Shown in pieces: positions 1 through 9,133 of a DNA stretch of 64,000 bases. Numbering within the stretch: position 1 is the first letter of the stretch; each line of letters starts with the position of its first letter. Origin of the DNA: Burkholderia humptydooensis (lineage in GTDB: Bacteria; Pseudomonadota; Gammaproteobacteria; Burkholderiales; Burkholderiaceae); contig NZ_CP013382.1 in assembly GCF_001513745.1 (NCBI RefSeq), forward strand, positions 2,728,001 through 2,792,000. Reading direction: 5' to 3'. The notes beneath the pieces were generated by a model. The model was not told the DNA's origin. It saw nothing but the letters and a program-made list of their open reading frames with translations, and searched no databases. The translations under genes and the position numbers were made by a program.

Positions 1-963
1 GCGGCGCAGCAGGATCGGCGCCGGGTGGCTCGGCTCGTGCAGCTCGAAGTAGCGGCACATCTTTTCGAGGCCGAGCTGCACGTCGTCGCGGCTCGTCACC
101 TCGGCGTCGCGCCATGCGCGGCCGTTCGCGGCGAAGGCCGGCGCGGCCGCGCCATTTGCCGCGCCATTTGCCGCGCCGTTTCCCGCGCCGGTTGCCGCGC
201 CCGCCGTCGCGTCGGCCGCGCCCGCCTGCGGCGCGCCCAAGGGCGGCGGCAGCCCGTCGCGCACGATCCGGCGCAGCGCCTTCTCGAAGTCGCTCGCGTC
301 CGGCGCCCATTCGTCGCCGAGCTTCGATGCGACGCACGCGCGAATCGCATCGAGCGCGTCGAGCGCGGCGAACGCCGCCCGCAACGTCGGCTGCCCGCCG
401 TCGCGCGCGCGCACCAGATCGGCGATCAGCCGCTCGCGGCCGCCCGGATAGCCTTCCGCGCCGCCGTCCCGGCCGTCGAACGCACGCTCGGCGTCGCGCA
501 CGCTCGGACCGCCGTCGAAGAGCGCCTGCCGGCGCGCGGCGCGCGCGCAGCCGTGCGCGCCCGCGACTTCGGCGAGCGCGTTCGCGCGCAGCGTCGGATC
601 GCGGTCGCCGTCGGCGTCGAGGCGCGGATGAACGTCGTCCCACCACAGCGCGAGCATCCCCGCGACGAGCTTCAGCCCGTCCGCATAGCCGGGAATGCCG
701 CGCAACTCGGTCCAGCTACGCGCGAGATGCGCGGCGACGCGCAGATCCTTCGTGCGCCCCGACAGCTCGAGCGCGAGACGCTCGACCGCGCTCCAGTCGG
801 GCGCCTCGGCCGGAATCACGGTGTCGCCGTATTGCTGCTCGGGCCGCGGCGTCGCGCTTTCCTGCAGCCGCAGGAAATCCTGCTCGTATTCGAGATTCGC
901 GCCGCACGGCAAGTCGGGCGCGACGCCGGCGAGCAACGATTCGATCGGATCTGAACTCTGCAT
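1..963 (-). CDS. tssA: T6SS baseplate/cap protein TssA (ImpA N-terminal family), 3' end outside window
   Basis: The frame is open from an ATG at 963 to the window edge, so at least 320 residues are visible and the C-terminus is missing. The start MQSSDPIESLLAGV, followed by a conserved acidic-aromatic stretch (GANLEYEQDFLRL) and the WDDVHPRLDADGDRDPTLRAN region, is typical of the ImpA N-terminal domain of TssA. TssA caps and primes sheath and tube assembly at the T6SS baseplate. An Ala/Gly/Asn-rich linker (GAANGAANGAA) follows near residue 265-290. It is the last visible gene of the minus-strand T6SS operon, 52 bp after ppkA. The family is clear; which TssA subclass it belongs to depends on the missing C-terminus. 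Confidence 0.85.
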   Translation of the reverse strand, partial: MQSSDPIESLLAGVAPDLPCGANLEYEQDFLRLQESATPRPEQQYGDTVIPAEAPDWSAVERLALELSGRTKDLRVAAHLARSWTELRGIPGYADGLKLVAGMLALWWDDVHPRLDADGDRDPTLRANALAEVAGAHGCARAARRQALFDGGPSVRDAERAFDGRDGGAEGYPGGRERLIADLVRARDGGQPTLRAAFAALDALDAIRACVASKLGDEWAPDASDFEKALRRIVRDGLPPPLGAPQAGAADATAGAATGAGNGAANGAANGAAAPAFAANGRAWRDAEVTSRDDVQLGLEKMCRYFELHEPSHPAPILLRR

Positions 964-1015
964 GGGTCTTCCCGTGGATGGACCGGCGCCGGCGGCGCGC
1001 GCCGGCATGTCGGCG

Positions 1016-3139
1016 TCATTCGAACGCATAGTCGATGCTCACCGGCTTGCTGCCCGGATCGATCTTCACCGTGCGCCGCAGCGGCGGCAGCGTGCCGTTG
1101 CGGATCTCGATCTGATAGACGCCCGGCGCGAGCGACAGCGTCCGCAGCGGCGGACTCGCGCCGCGCTTCACGCCGCTCACGTACACGTCGCCCCACGGGC
1201 GCACGTGGAATCGCACGGGGATCGTCTCCTGCAGGTCCGGCGGCTGCTGGTCGGCCGCGGCGGCGGCCTCCGCGGCGACGGACGGCGAGACGGGCGGCGC
1301 GCCGCCGCTCGCGGACGGATTCGCGACGACCGTCTCCGTCGCGTCGAGGCTGCCCTTCGGCGCGAGGTTCGCAGCCGGCGCGGCGCGCGCGGACGCGGCG
1401 CCCGCGTCGTTGTTCGCGATCTGCGGCGCGGCGCTCGCGCCGGCGGCCGTCGTCGCAACGGTCGGCGCGGGCTCGTGCGCGATCGTGTCGGCGGGCGTGG
1501 AGGGCGGCGCGAGCGCGGGCTGCGGCTCGGCGCGTTGCGCAAGCGTGGCGGGCGCGCTGCCGGGCGCGGGCGTGAGCGCGGGCGTTGCGGCGAGCGGCGG
1601 CGACGCGCTCGCGTTCGTCGCTGTCGTCTCGGGACGGCCGGACGGCTTCACGAGATACGCGACGCCGATGCCGATCGCGAGCGACACCGCGAGCGCACCA
1701 CCCGCATATGCGATTGTTCGCCGGTCGCGCCATCCCGTCCGTGCGGCGGCGGGCCGCGGCGGCAGCGGGTCCCGTTCGCCCGCGTGCTCACGCGAAGGTG
1801 ACAGCGACGGCGCGTGATCGGCGCGCGGCCGTAAAGGCCCGGCCTCGCGATCGTCGGTCGACGGTGGCTGCTGCGGCGGCGCGGCCGATGCACCGCCGGC
1901 CCGTTCGGCGGCGGCCGGAGCCGAATCTCCGCGCCGATACGAGGCCGACTCTTGCGACTCTTGCGACTCTAGCGGCGGTCGAGACTGTCGCGCGCGCTCC
2001 ACGTCGAGCCGCATCGCCGCCGCGTCCGCGCCTACGTCGGCATCGTCGCGTCGCCGCGCATCCGGCGAACCGGACGTCGCAGCCCTCTGCGCGCCGTCCT
2101 CCGCCGCGCCCGCCTCGCGATCGCCCGCCGGCTCGCGCGGCTGCGCTTGCGCCGGGCTCGCCGGCGGCGCGACATGAGGCGAAGGCGGCCGCTCGAACTC
2201 GCGCAGCCCGAGCTCCGCCGCGAATTGCGCAACCGACTCCGGCCGGTCGGCGATCTTCAGTTGCAGCGCGTGGTCGATCGCCGCGAGAAACGCCGGGCTG
2301 TACGGCTCGCGCGCGGTCAGCTCGCGCGTCGCGAGCGGCCGGTAGGTGTCCTGGATGCTGCGCACGACCGCCGCGGGCGGCAGCTCGCCCGTGACCATCG
2401 CGTGCATCACCGCGCCGAGCGCATACAGATCGGTCCACGGCCCCTGGCCGAACGCCGGATCGTCGGTGTACTGCTCGATCGGCGCATAGCCCGGCTTGAT
2501 CATCATCGCGCTGTCGTCGACGAGATCGCCGATCCGTTTGCGCGCCGCGCCGAAGTCGAGCAGGATCGGATTGCCGTCGGGCCGGATCAGGATGTTGTCG
2601 AGCGCGATGTCGCGATGGAAGCACTGCGCGCGATGCAGCGTGTCGAGCGCGCCGAGCAGCGCCGCGACGATGTGGCGCAATTGCGTCTCGCCCATCTGCG
2701 CGCCGCCGTCGAGCAGTTGCTTGAGCGTGCGCCCTTCGTAGAACGGCATCACCATGTACGCGGTGCCGTGGCTCTCCCAGAAATGCAGCACCTTGACGAG
2801 CCCCGGATGGTCGAACTGCGCGAGCAGCCGCGCCTCGTTGAGGAACGCGCTGCGGCCCGCGTCGAACGCCTGCGCGAAGCGCACCGAGCGCAGCGACACC
2901 GTGTAGTCGCCGCCGCGCGTCGCGAGCATCGACGGCATGTATTCCTTGATCGCGACCGCGCGCCGCAGCGTGCGGTCGAACGCGCGATAGACGATCCCGA
3001 AGCCGCCGACGCCGAGCACCTCGTCCAGTTGCAATTCGCCGAGGCGATGGCCGAGCGGCAGCGGCCGCACCGCGAATTCGGCGGCGGCGCTGCGGGTCAC
3101 GGTCTCCTGCTCGTTGTCTCTCGAAAATGGGTCCGTCAT
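1016..3139 (-). CDS. ppkA: T6SS-associated Ser/Thr protein kinase (PpkA type) with PEGA-like C-terminus
   Basis: A 707-residue protein with a Hanks-type kinase domain at about residues 33-310. The Gly loop GVGGFGIV is at 43-50, the ATP-binding Lys is in AVAIK (65), the catalytic loop HRDIALDN is at 175-182 and DFG is at 195-197. A long Ala/Pro/Glu-rich segment follows, then one membrane helix (about 475-500) and a periplasmic C-terminus ending in a PEGA-like domain (YVSGVKRGASPP...LAPGVYQIEI). This is the layout of transmembrane PpkA kinases, which phosphorylate the FHA protein and switch on T6SS firing. The matching FHA protein is encoded at 12141; a PppA phosphatase is not in the window. 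All catalytic residues appear intact. Confidence 0.9.
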   Translation of the reverse strand: MTDPFSRDNEQETVTRSAAAEFAVRPLPLGHRLGELQLDEVLGVGGFGIVYRAFDRTLRRAVAIKEYMPSMLATRGGDYTVSLRSVRFAQAFDAGRSAFLNEARLLAQFDHPGLVKVLHFWESHGTAYMVMPFYEGRTLKQLLDGGAQMGETQLRHIVAALLGALDTLHRAQCFHRDIALDNILIRPDGNPILLDFGAARKRIGDLVDDSAMMIKPGYAPIEQYTDDPAFGQGPWTDLYALGAVMHAMVTGELPPAAVVRSIQDTYRPLATRELTAREPYSPAFLAAIDHALQLKIADRPESVAQFAAELGLREFERPPSPHVAPPASPAQAQPREPAGDREAGAAEDGAQRAATSGSPDARRRDDADVGADAAAMRLDVERARQSRPPLESQESQESASYRRGDSAPAAAERAGGASAAPPQQPPSTDDREAGPLRPRADHAPSLSPSREHAGERDPLPPRPAAARTGWRDRRTIAYAGGALAVSLAIGIGVAYLVKPSGRPETTATNASASPPLAATPALTPAPGSAPATLAQRAEPQPALAPPSTPADTIAHEPAPTVATTAAGASAAPQIANNDAGAASARAAPAANLAPKGSLDATETVVANPSASGGAPPVSPSVAAEAAAAADQQPPDLQETIPVRFHVRPWGDVYVSGVKRGASPPLRTLSLAPGVYQIEIRNGTLPPLRRTVKIDPGSKPVSIDYAFE

Positions 3140-3190
3140 GTGCCACCTCGTGATTCCGCAAAGATTCCACGAATCGCGGCCGGATCGCGC

Positions 3191-3233
3191 CGACTTCGCG
3201 CGCCGCTGCGTTGCGTGTCGGCGCGCGAAGTCG
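3191..3233. repeat. 15-bp perfect inverted repeat between ppkA and tagF
   Basis: CGACTTCGCGCGCCG at 3191-3205 and CGGCGCGCGAAGTCG at 3219-3233 are exact reverse complements around a 13-nt loop. A nested 9-bp repeat overlaps the right arm. On the minus strand the hairpin would form in the mRNA downstream of the tagF stop and upstream of ppkA. It has no T-run, so it is not a standard terminator. It could be a processing or stability element that lowers ppkA expression relative to the structural genes. Confidence 0.75.
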
Positions 3234-3265
3234 CGCGCCGCTCCTTGCGTTGCCGTTACGCGCGC

Positions 3266-3330
3266 GTTGCACGCGTCCGTTGCATGCGCTCGTTACATGC
3301 GTCAGCTACACGCGTCCGTTGCGCGCCCTA
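3266..3330. repeat. Five degenerate 13-bp tandem repeats overlapping the tagF stop
   Basis: Units with the pattern GTTGCAYGCGTCC start at 3266, 3279, 3292, 3305 and 3318. The last unit supplies the tagF stop codon (complement of cta at 3328-3330). Copies differ at 2-5 positions, so this looks like an old array rather than a fresh slippage tract. It sits in the 188-bp tagF-ppkA gap next to the 15-bp inverted repeat. Confidence 0.7.
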
Positions 3331-4176
3331 AACGCCGTGCTGGACGCCGCCGAACAGCCGCAGGAACAGCCGGCTATCCGGCGCGCCGGTGTGCGCGTGC
3401 GTACGCAGCGGCGATCCGTCGGCGCGGTTGGTCCACCAGAAGCTCGTCGCGCCGTGCGGATCGAAATACTGCGAAAGCCCCGGCCATGCGGGCGTCGCGG
3501 GCGGGCTCGGCATCAGCTGCGCGAACGGGCCGCTCCGCGCTTCGCCGCCGCTTTCGCCGCTTTCGCCGCTCTCACCGCTCTCGTCGCCTTCACCCGCTCC
3601 ATCGAAGTCACCGGCTTCACCGCCTTCACCGCTGCCGCGTGCCGCATCGCGCTCACCGCGCCAGCCGCTTTCGCCGAACTCGCCGCCGAACCACGCCGAT
3701 CGCGCGGCCGCGCCCGGCACGAGCCGCACCCTCGCGAGCGCCTGCTCGAGCTGCACCGGCGCGCGCGCGTGCCGGATCGCATCGAGCAGCGCGCTGCCGA
3801 CCTGCCAGTAGAACGCGTCGGCGACGTCCGGCAGCGCGCTCCAGTAATCGGCGGTGCGCATCGGCAGCGTCGCGATCACCGGGTAGTAGCGGCCGACGCG
3901 ATCGCAGCTCGGCGCGAGGCAGCCGGGCTGCACGCACTGCGCGCCCGCGCCCGCCGGAATCAGGAAATTCCAGACCGGCGCGACCGTGTAGTAGCGCGCG
4001 AGCTCGTCGTCGCCGCGCTGGCGCATCGCGGCCATTCCCTGCTGGAGCCAGCGCTCCCACCAGCCGGCGAGCTCGTGCGACAGCCTGTGGTTGACGAAGT
4101 CGCCCGCGCCCGGAATCTTTCCGTACCAGGCGGGCGGCTCGCCGTCGCAGGCAAGCGTCGTCTGCATCGTGCTCAT
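3328..4176 (-). CDS. tagF: T6SS accessory protein TagF (ImpM/SciT family)
   Basis: 282 residues from the ATG at 4176, which overlaps the tssM stop as ATGA, so the two are probably translationally coupled. An ATG at 4191 is the alternative start. The N-terminus WYGKIPGAGDFVNHRL followed by WWERWLQQGMAAM and GRYYPV is the TagF/ImpM signature. TagF represses T6SS activity post-translationally, in some species by binding the FHA protein, and here it lies between tssM and ppkA. Unusual is a low-complexity Gly/Glu/Ser stretch (about residues 180-220, including GESGESGESGG) that the typical family member lacks. The C-terminus ends in a 13-bp repeat array. Confidence 0.88.
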   Translation of the reverse strand: MSTMQTTLACDGEPPAWYGKIPGAGDFVNHRLSHELAGWWERWLQQGMAAMRQRGDDELARYYTVAPVWNFLIPAGAGAQCVQPGCLAPSCDRVGRYYPVIATLPMRTADYWSALPDVADAFYWQVGSALLDAIRHARAPVQLEQALARVRLVPGAAARSAWFGGEFGESGWRGERDAARGSGEGGEAGDFDGAGEGDESGESGESGESGGEARSGPFAQLMPSPPATPAWPGLSQYFDPHGATSFWWTNRADGSPLRTHAHTGAPDSRLFLRLFGGVQHGV

Positions 4177-7100
4177 TGCTTCGGAGGACATGTAAAGGAC
4201 TCCATCTGCGGCAACCGGAACGGGTTGCGGACGCTGCTCGCCGTCACCTGCAGCACGATCGGCTTGCCGTCCACCGCGAATCTCGCGACCATCTGCTCGG
4301 GCCCGCGCCCGCCCGACACGCCCGCGCGGTCGAACAGCCGGTGCAGCGCCCACGGCCCCTCGGTCGTGAAGCCGCCCGCCGCGCCCGACTGTTCGGTCAC
4401 CTGCAGCCGCACCTGGTTGCTGCCGCGCGTGCCCGGCCACTGCACCGCGGTCGGCACCTGCGGGCCGTGCGCGTAGCGGACGATCTGGCCGTCGACGTCG
4501 AGCACCATCTCAGAGATCGACGGGTCCATTTCGAGCGGCACGATCTCGACCTTGATCTGCGCGGTCCGCGCGCCGCCTCCGAAATAGACGTCGCGGATCA
4601 CCGCAGCCTTCTCGAACGCGCCGAGCATCGCGGCCGCCGCCGGATCGGCTTCGGCGTTGCGGTTGCTGAAGCGCCACGGGTGCGCGGTCGTGTCGACGAG
4701 CGTTTGCAGGTTCTTCTGGAAGAAGTCGTCCATCAGGCCGCCCGCCGCGAACAGTTGCGCGAAGTCGGACGGCGCGACGTCGCGCGCCGCGCCGCGCGCG
4801 AACGGATAGCGCCCGGCGATCGCCTGCCGGCAGAAATCGCCGACGGTCGCGCCCGCGCGCTGCGCGACGTTGCGCTGCTCGACGCTCGCGACGCTGCCGT
4901 TCGCGACGTTCGACAAATCGTCGAGCACCTCGCGAAACGGCGTCGGCAGCCGGCCCGCCTGCGCGCGCAGCCGCGCGGGCGCGTCCGACGGCGGCGGCGT
5001 CGCGCCGCTGCGCAGCGCGTCGTCGGTTGCGGTGAGGTACGTGTACAGCGCGTCGATCGCCTTGAGCACCGCGTCGAACGACGCCGCCTGATCGCCGCCG
5101 CCCGGCGCGAACGCGCGCAGCCCCGCGAAGTGGCTGTCGACGATCTGCTCGGGGCTCGCGGGCGACGCGGCCGCCGCGCCCGCGTCCGCGCCCGGCTGGC
5201 CCGCGAAGATCTGCGCGAGCGAGCTGCGCGCCTCGTCGACCTTGTCCTGCGCGCGCGACGCGAGGTTGCGCGCGCCGCCGGGCGCATCGCCGAGCGGCGT
5301 GTCGCGCGCGAGCGCGACCATCAGCCGCGTGAGCGGCGAATCCGCCGACGACAGCGTGCGCGCGACCTGGATGCTCTGCGCGAGCGTCGACGTGCGCTGC
5401 AGCCGGATGTCGGCCAGATAGTCGTCCCAGGTCTTGATGTAGTCGTTCAGATAGAGCTGCCGGACGTCGCGCGCCCACGCGGCCGCGTCGGCCGGATTCG
5501 GGATCTCGGACGCGCCGAGATTCAGCACCCACACCTCCTCGCGCCCATACGAATCGATCGCGCCGGGCAGCCGCGGCGCGAACACGTTGCGGTAGCCGTT
5601 GCGCGTATAGAGGCCCGGCACGCCGTCGGCGAGGCTCCTGCCGCTCTGCCGCCGGAACGCGAGCGACGCGTCCGGCCCGACCGCGCGCGCGACGCTGAAG
5701 TCATACGACGCGGTGCTCGGGCGCAGCGTGCGCGCGAGCTGCCGGTACAGCCGCTGCGAGAACGGCACCTGCCGCAGCCGCTCGCGCACGTCGGCGACGA
5801 GCCGCTCGTTCATCGGGAACGGCGACACCGCGACGCGATTGCCGAACAGCGCGCCGAGATGCGAGCGCAGCGCGCTGCGCTGCGCCGACGAGAAATCGGC
5901 AGGCAGCGCGCGCTCCATCTCGAGATCGACGACGGCCTGCACGAACGCGGGATCGTAGTGCGCGCTGTCGTAGAGCATCAGATACGCCTTGAGCGCCGCG
6001 TATGCATATTCGGCCTCGTCGGGCTGCGCCTCGCGCAGCGCCTGCTCCATCCGGCTCGCGGCGATCGGCAGCAGCACGTCGTCGAGCGCGCGCCGGTACA
6101 CGGCGTCGCTCGCCTCCTCGATCTTCTCGCCCTGAAAGAGGCCCCAGCGGTACGCGAGCGGCGGGTGCCGCAAGTCGACGCCGCCCGCGTCCGGCAGCCC
6201 GCTCAGCTCGTCGAGCACGGGCAGCAACTGGACGATGTCGGCCGCGCCCGTGAACTTCGCGCGGCCGATCTGCGCGTCGACCGCCGGCACGCGCGCGGCG
6301 ACCTGGTCGAGATAGTCGCGATTGCGCGAATAGCTGCGCAGCCACGCGAACAGCACCGCGACACACAGCAGCGCGATCGCCGCGTAGCCGACGATCTGCA
6401 GCACGCGCTGCCGCTGATGCCAGCGCAGATTGCTGCCGGCGAGCGCCGCCTCGCGGAAGATGTGATCCTGCAGCAGCGATTTCAGGAAGAAGCTGCGGCC
6501 GGCCGAGCCCGTCTGCGCGGCGGGCGGCACGCCCTCGATCTTCAGGAAGCGCTTGATCCCGCTCATCACGCGGTCGAACGCGGTGCCTTCCTGCGTGCCG
6601 CTCGTCAGGTACACGCCGCGCAGCATCGGCATCGGCTCGAAGCTCGACACCGAAAACACCTCGGCGACGAACTGGCCGAGCATGTCCTGCAGATCGGCGA
6701 TCTGCTGCGGCAGCAGGTAGCTCATCTCGCGCTGGCGCGCGTCGGTCTGCGACGCGAGCAGCTCCGGCAGCCCGTCGTTCAGGCGCTTGTGCAGCAGCCG
6801 GTATTCGCGATCGAACGCCGCGCGCAGATCGAAGCCGCCCGCCTCGCTCTCGGCGAGCGGGAACGTGAAGCCCCACACCTGCGCGCATTCGGCGCGGCCG
6901 AAGCCGCCGAAGTATTCGGCGAAGCCGGCGAGCAGGTCCGCCTTCGTCACGAGCAGGTACACCGGAAAGCGAATGCCGAGCTGCGAGCGCAGCTCGAGCA
7001 GGCGCTTGCGCAGCACCATCGCGTGCTGCGTGCGCTCCGCCTCCGACGCGCCGAGCAGATCGGCGACGCTGATCGTCAGCATCGCGCCGTTCAACGGCTG

Positions 7101-7802
7101 GCGCGCGCGGTATTTCTTCAGCAGATCGACGAAGCCCTTCCATTCGGCCTCGTCGAGCGCGCGATTGCTCTCGTGCGTCGTATAGCGGCCCGCGGTGTCG
7201 ATCAGCACCGCGTCGTTCGTGAACCACCAGTCGCAGTGCCGCGTGCCGCCCACGCCGCGAATCGCCGCGCGCCCGAACTGCTCGGCGAGCGGAAAGCTCA
7301 GCCCCGAGTTGACGAGCGCCGTCGTCTTGCCCGAGCCGGGCGCGCCGATGAACACGTACCACGGCAACTGGTACAGATACTGGCGCGACATCCGTTCGAG
7401 CCATTGCGGCAGGCCCTTGCGCGCGCCGTCGGCGGCGCCGAAGCGGACCTTCTTCAAGAGCGTCGACGCTTCGTCGAAGCGGCTGCGCAGCTCGTCGAGC
7501 TGCGCCCGCGCGGGGTCGCCCGTCGCGGCGGGCCGCGGCGCCGCTTCGCGCAACTGGTTGAGCAACTGCGCGTTCAGTTGGCCCGCGCGCCAGTTGCGCC
7601 AGGCGATCCGCGCGCCCCACGCGGCGAACAGCGCGACGATCGTCAGCGCGCGCACCCAGCCGCTCTCGAACGGGCGGAGCTCGGCGAACGCGAACAGCGG
7701 CCCGGCGAGCCAGACGAAGCACGCCAGCACGACGAGGCCGGCGAACGTCCAGATTTCCCGCGACGGCAGCGGGCGAACGATGCGTGCGACAGCGTGGCTC
7801 AT
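4173..7802 (-). CDS. tssM: T6SS inner-membrane core protein TssM (IcmF)
   Basis: 1209 residues from the ATG at 7802 (MSHAVARIVRPLPSREIW). Two membrane helices lie near residues 19-40 and 50-67, followed by a cytoplasmic NTPase domain with Walker A GAPGSGKT at 153-160 and a Walker B-like VLIDTAGRY. A third membrane helix (AIALLCVAVLFAWL) precedes the long periplasmic region that contacts TssJ. Length and order match TssM, the ring component spanning the inner membrane with TssL and TssJ. The Walker motif is intact, whereas many TssM proteins have lost it. The stop overlaps tagF by 4 bp. Confidence 0.95.
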   Translation of the reverse strand: MSHAVARIVRPLPSREIWTFAGLVVLACFVWLAGPLFAFAELRPFESGWVRALTIVALFAAWGARIAWRNWRAGQLNAQLLNQLREAAPRPAATGDPARAQLDELRSRFDEASTLLKKVRFGAADGARKGLPQWLERMSRQYLYQLPWYVFIGAPGSGKTTALVNSGLSFPLAEQFGRAAIRGVGGTRHCDWWFTNDAVLIDTAGRYTTHESNRALDEAEWKGFVDLLKKYRARQPLNGAMLTISVADLLGASEAERTQHAMVLRKRLLELRSQLGIRFPVYLLVTKADLLAGFAEYFGGFGRAECAQVWGFTFPLAESEAGGFDLRAAFDREYRLLHKRLNDGLPELLASQTDARQREMSYLLPQQIADLQDMLGQFVAEVFSVSSFEPMPMLRGVYLTSGTQEGTAFDRVMSGIKRFLKIEGVPPAAQTGSAGRSFFLKSLLQDHIFREAALAGSNLRWHQRQRVLQIVGYAAIALLCVAVLFAWLRSYSRNRDYLDQVAARVPAVDAQIGRAKFTGAADIVQLLPVLDELSGLPDAGGVDLRHPPLAYRWGLFQGEKIEEASDAVYRRALDDVLLPIAASRMEQALREAQPDEAEYAYAALKAYLMLYDSAHYDPAFVQAVVDLEMERALPADFSSAQRSALRSHLGALFGNRVAVSPFPMNERLVADVRERLRQVPFSQRLYRQLARTLRPSTASYDFSVARAVGPDASLAFRRQSGRSLADGVPGLYTRNGYRNVFAPRLPGAIDSYGREEVWVLNLGASEIPNPADAAAWARDVRQLYLNDYIKTWDDYLADIRLQRTSTLAQSIQVARTLSSADSPLTRLMVALARDTPLGDAPGGARNLASRAQDKVDEARSSLAQIFAGQPGADAGAAAASPASPEQIVDSHFAGLRAFAPGGGDQAASFDAVLKAIDALYTYLTATDDALRSGATPPPSDAPARLRAQAGRLPTPFREVLDDLSNVANGSVASVEQRNVAQRAGATVGDFCRQAIAGRYPFARGAARDVAPSDFAQLFAAGGLMDDFFQKNLQTLVDTTAHPWRFSNRNAEADPAAAAMLGAFEKAAVIRDVYFGGGARTAQIKVEIVPLEMDPSISEMVLDVDGQIVRYAHGPQVPTAVQWPGTRGSNQVRLQVTEQSGAAGGFTTEGPWALHRLFDRAGVSGGRGPEQMVARFAVDGKPIVLQVTASSVRNPFRLPQMESFTCPPKQ

Positions 7803-7804
7803 GC

Positions 7805-9118
7805 TCAGGGCGTCTCCTTCGTCGCGCGCGCGGCGTCGCCGCCGGGCGCGAGCATCAGCGTGATCTCGACGCGCCGGTTGCGCGCGCGGTTCGCCGGCGA
7901 ATCGTTCGGCGCGACCGGATCGAGCGTGCCGCGCCCTTCGGCCGCGATCCGGTCCGGGCGGTCGAGCCGCGCGGCGATCAGGCCGCGGACCGCCTCCGCG
8001 CGCTCGCGCGACAAGTCCCAGTTCGATGCGAAGCGTGCGCTGTGCACCGGCGTATCGTCGGTGTAGCCGCTCACGCGCACGCTGCCCGGCACCTGGTTCA
8101 GCGCGTCGGCGACGCGCGTGAGCACCGGCATGTAGCGATCGATCACCGACGTCGAGCCGGACCCGAACAGGCCGTCGCCGCGCAGCACGATCACGCTGCG
8201 GTCGGCTTCGTCGCGCACGCTCACGAGCCCCGCGGCGATCTCCGGCTCGAGGAACTTCGCGACGCGCGGCGCGGGCGCCGGATGCGGCGCGGGCTGCGCC
8301 GGCTGCAGCTTCGGCACGTGCAGCGCGTCGATCGACGCGAACAGCCGGTCCGAATGGCCGGCGAGCGCGATGCGCAGCCCCGCGAACACGCCGAAGCCCA
8401 CGAGCAGCGCGAGCGCGACGCACACCCACAGCGGCACCGTGAAGCGCCGCGTGACGTCGCGCGTGACGACGTCGCGCCAATGCGGCGAGAGCGCCGGATC
8501 GAATTCGCCGCGCACCGAGCGGATCGTCTGCGCGAGCTGGCGGCGCACCGCGTCGAGCTGCGCGCGGCCGTTGTCGAGCACGCGATAGCGCCCTTCGAAG
8601 CCGAGCGCGAGGCAGAAATAGAGCAGCTCGAGCAGGTCGAGATGCTGGCGCGGCTGCTGCGACAGCCGCTCGAGCAGATGGAAGAACTTCTCGCCGCCCC
8701 ACGTCTCGTTGTGGAACGACACGAGCAGACTGTGCGACGACCACACGCTGCCGCCCCACGGCGTCAACGCGGCGGCCTCGTCGAGCGCGGTGCACAGGCA
8801 GTAGCGCGCGCCGATGATCGCCTCGGAGGCGACGCCCGCCTGCTGCGCGCGCTCCTCGAACTGGCGGATTTCGACGACGAGATGCTCGCGCAGCCACGCG
8901 GGATTCGGATGATGGACCGTCGAGCGGATCTGCGGCACGAGGTTCAGCAGCGGGTTCGCGGCCGCGACAAGCGGATTCGTGCCGCTCGCCGCCCACCGGC
9001 CCGGCCTCGGCTGCGCCGCGGCCGCGCCCGCCGGCGCGGCGGCCGGATGCGCACCGCCCGGGTTCGGCGGCACGAATCCGCCCGCGCCGGCCGAGAACGA
9101 ATCGGAAGAAGAGTTCAT
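7805..9118 (-). CDS. tssL: T6SS membrane protein TssL (DotU) with C-terminal OmpA-like peptidoglycan-binding domain
   Basis: 437 residues. A Pro/Ala-rich N-terminus leads into the DotU domain (NPLLNLVPQIRS..., YCLCTALDEAA, WSSHSLLVSFHNETWGGEKFF, LLELLYFCLALGFEGRYRV). One membrane helix follows at about 227-250 and then an OmpA-type domain (about 300-430) with GYTDDTP, RAEAVRGLI and NRARNRRVEI motifs. This is the fused TssL form that anchors the membrane complex to peptidoglycan directly, so no separate TagL is needed. It ends 3 bp before the tssM start and begins 15 bp after tssK. Confidence 0.95.
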   Translation of the reverse strand: MNSSSDSFSAGAGGFVPPNPGGAHPAAAPAGAAAAQPRPGRWAASGTNPLVAAANPLLNLVPQIRSTVHHPNPAWLREHLVVEIRQFEERAQQAGVASEAIIGARYCLCTALDEAAALTPWGGSVWSSHSLLVSFHNETWGGEKFFHLLERLSQQPRQHLDLLELLYFCLALGFEGRYRVLDNGRAQLDAVRRQLAQTIRSVRGEFDPALSPHWRDVVTRDVTRRFTVPLWVCVALALLVGFGVFAGLRIALAGHSDRLFASIDALHVPKLQPAQPAPHPAPAPRVAKFLEPEIAAGLVSVRDEADRSVIVLRGDGLFGSGSTSVIDRYMPVLTRVADALNQVPGSVRVSGYTDDTPVHSARFASNWDLSRERAEAVRGLIAARLDRPDRIAAEGRGTLDPVAPNDSPANRARNRRVEITLMLAPGGDAARATKETP

Positions 9119-9133
9119 CGCGCGATACCGCCC

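Noticed and set aside
3541..3640. A phase-variable promoter repeat at gccgctttc units.
   Set aside because: The units are inside the tagF coding frame (Gly/Glu/Ser stretch), so they were treated as a coding repeat instead.
4176..8066. A very long open frame of about 1296 residues on the plus strand opposite tssM.
   Set aside because: Its translation is Arg/Ala/Glu/His-rich, without domains, and is the mirror of a real gene in GC-rich DNA. The minus-strand frame carries all TssM motifs.
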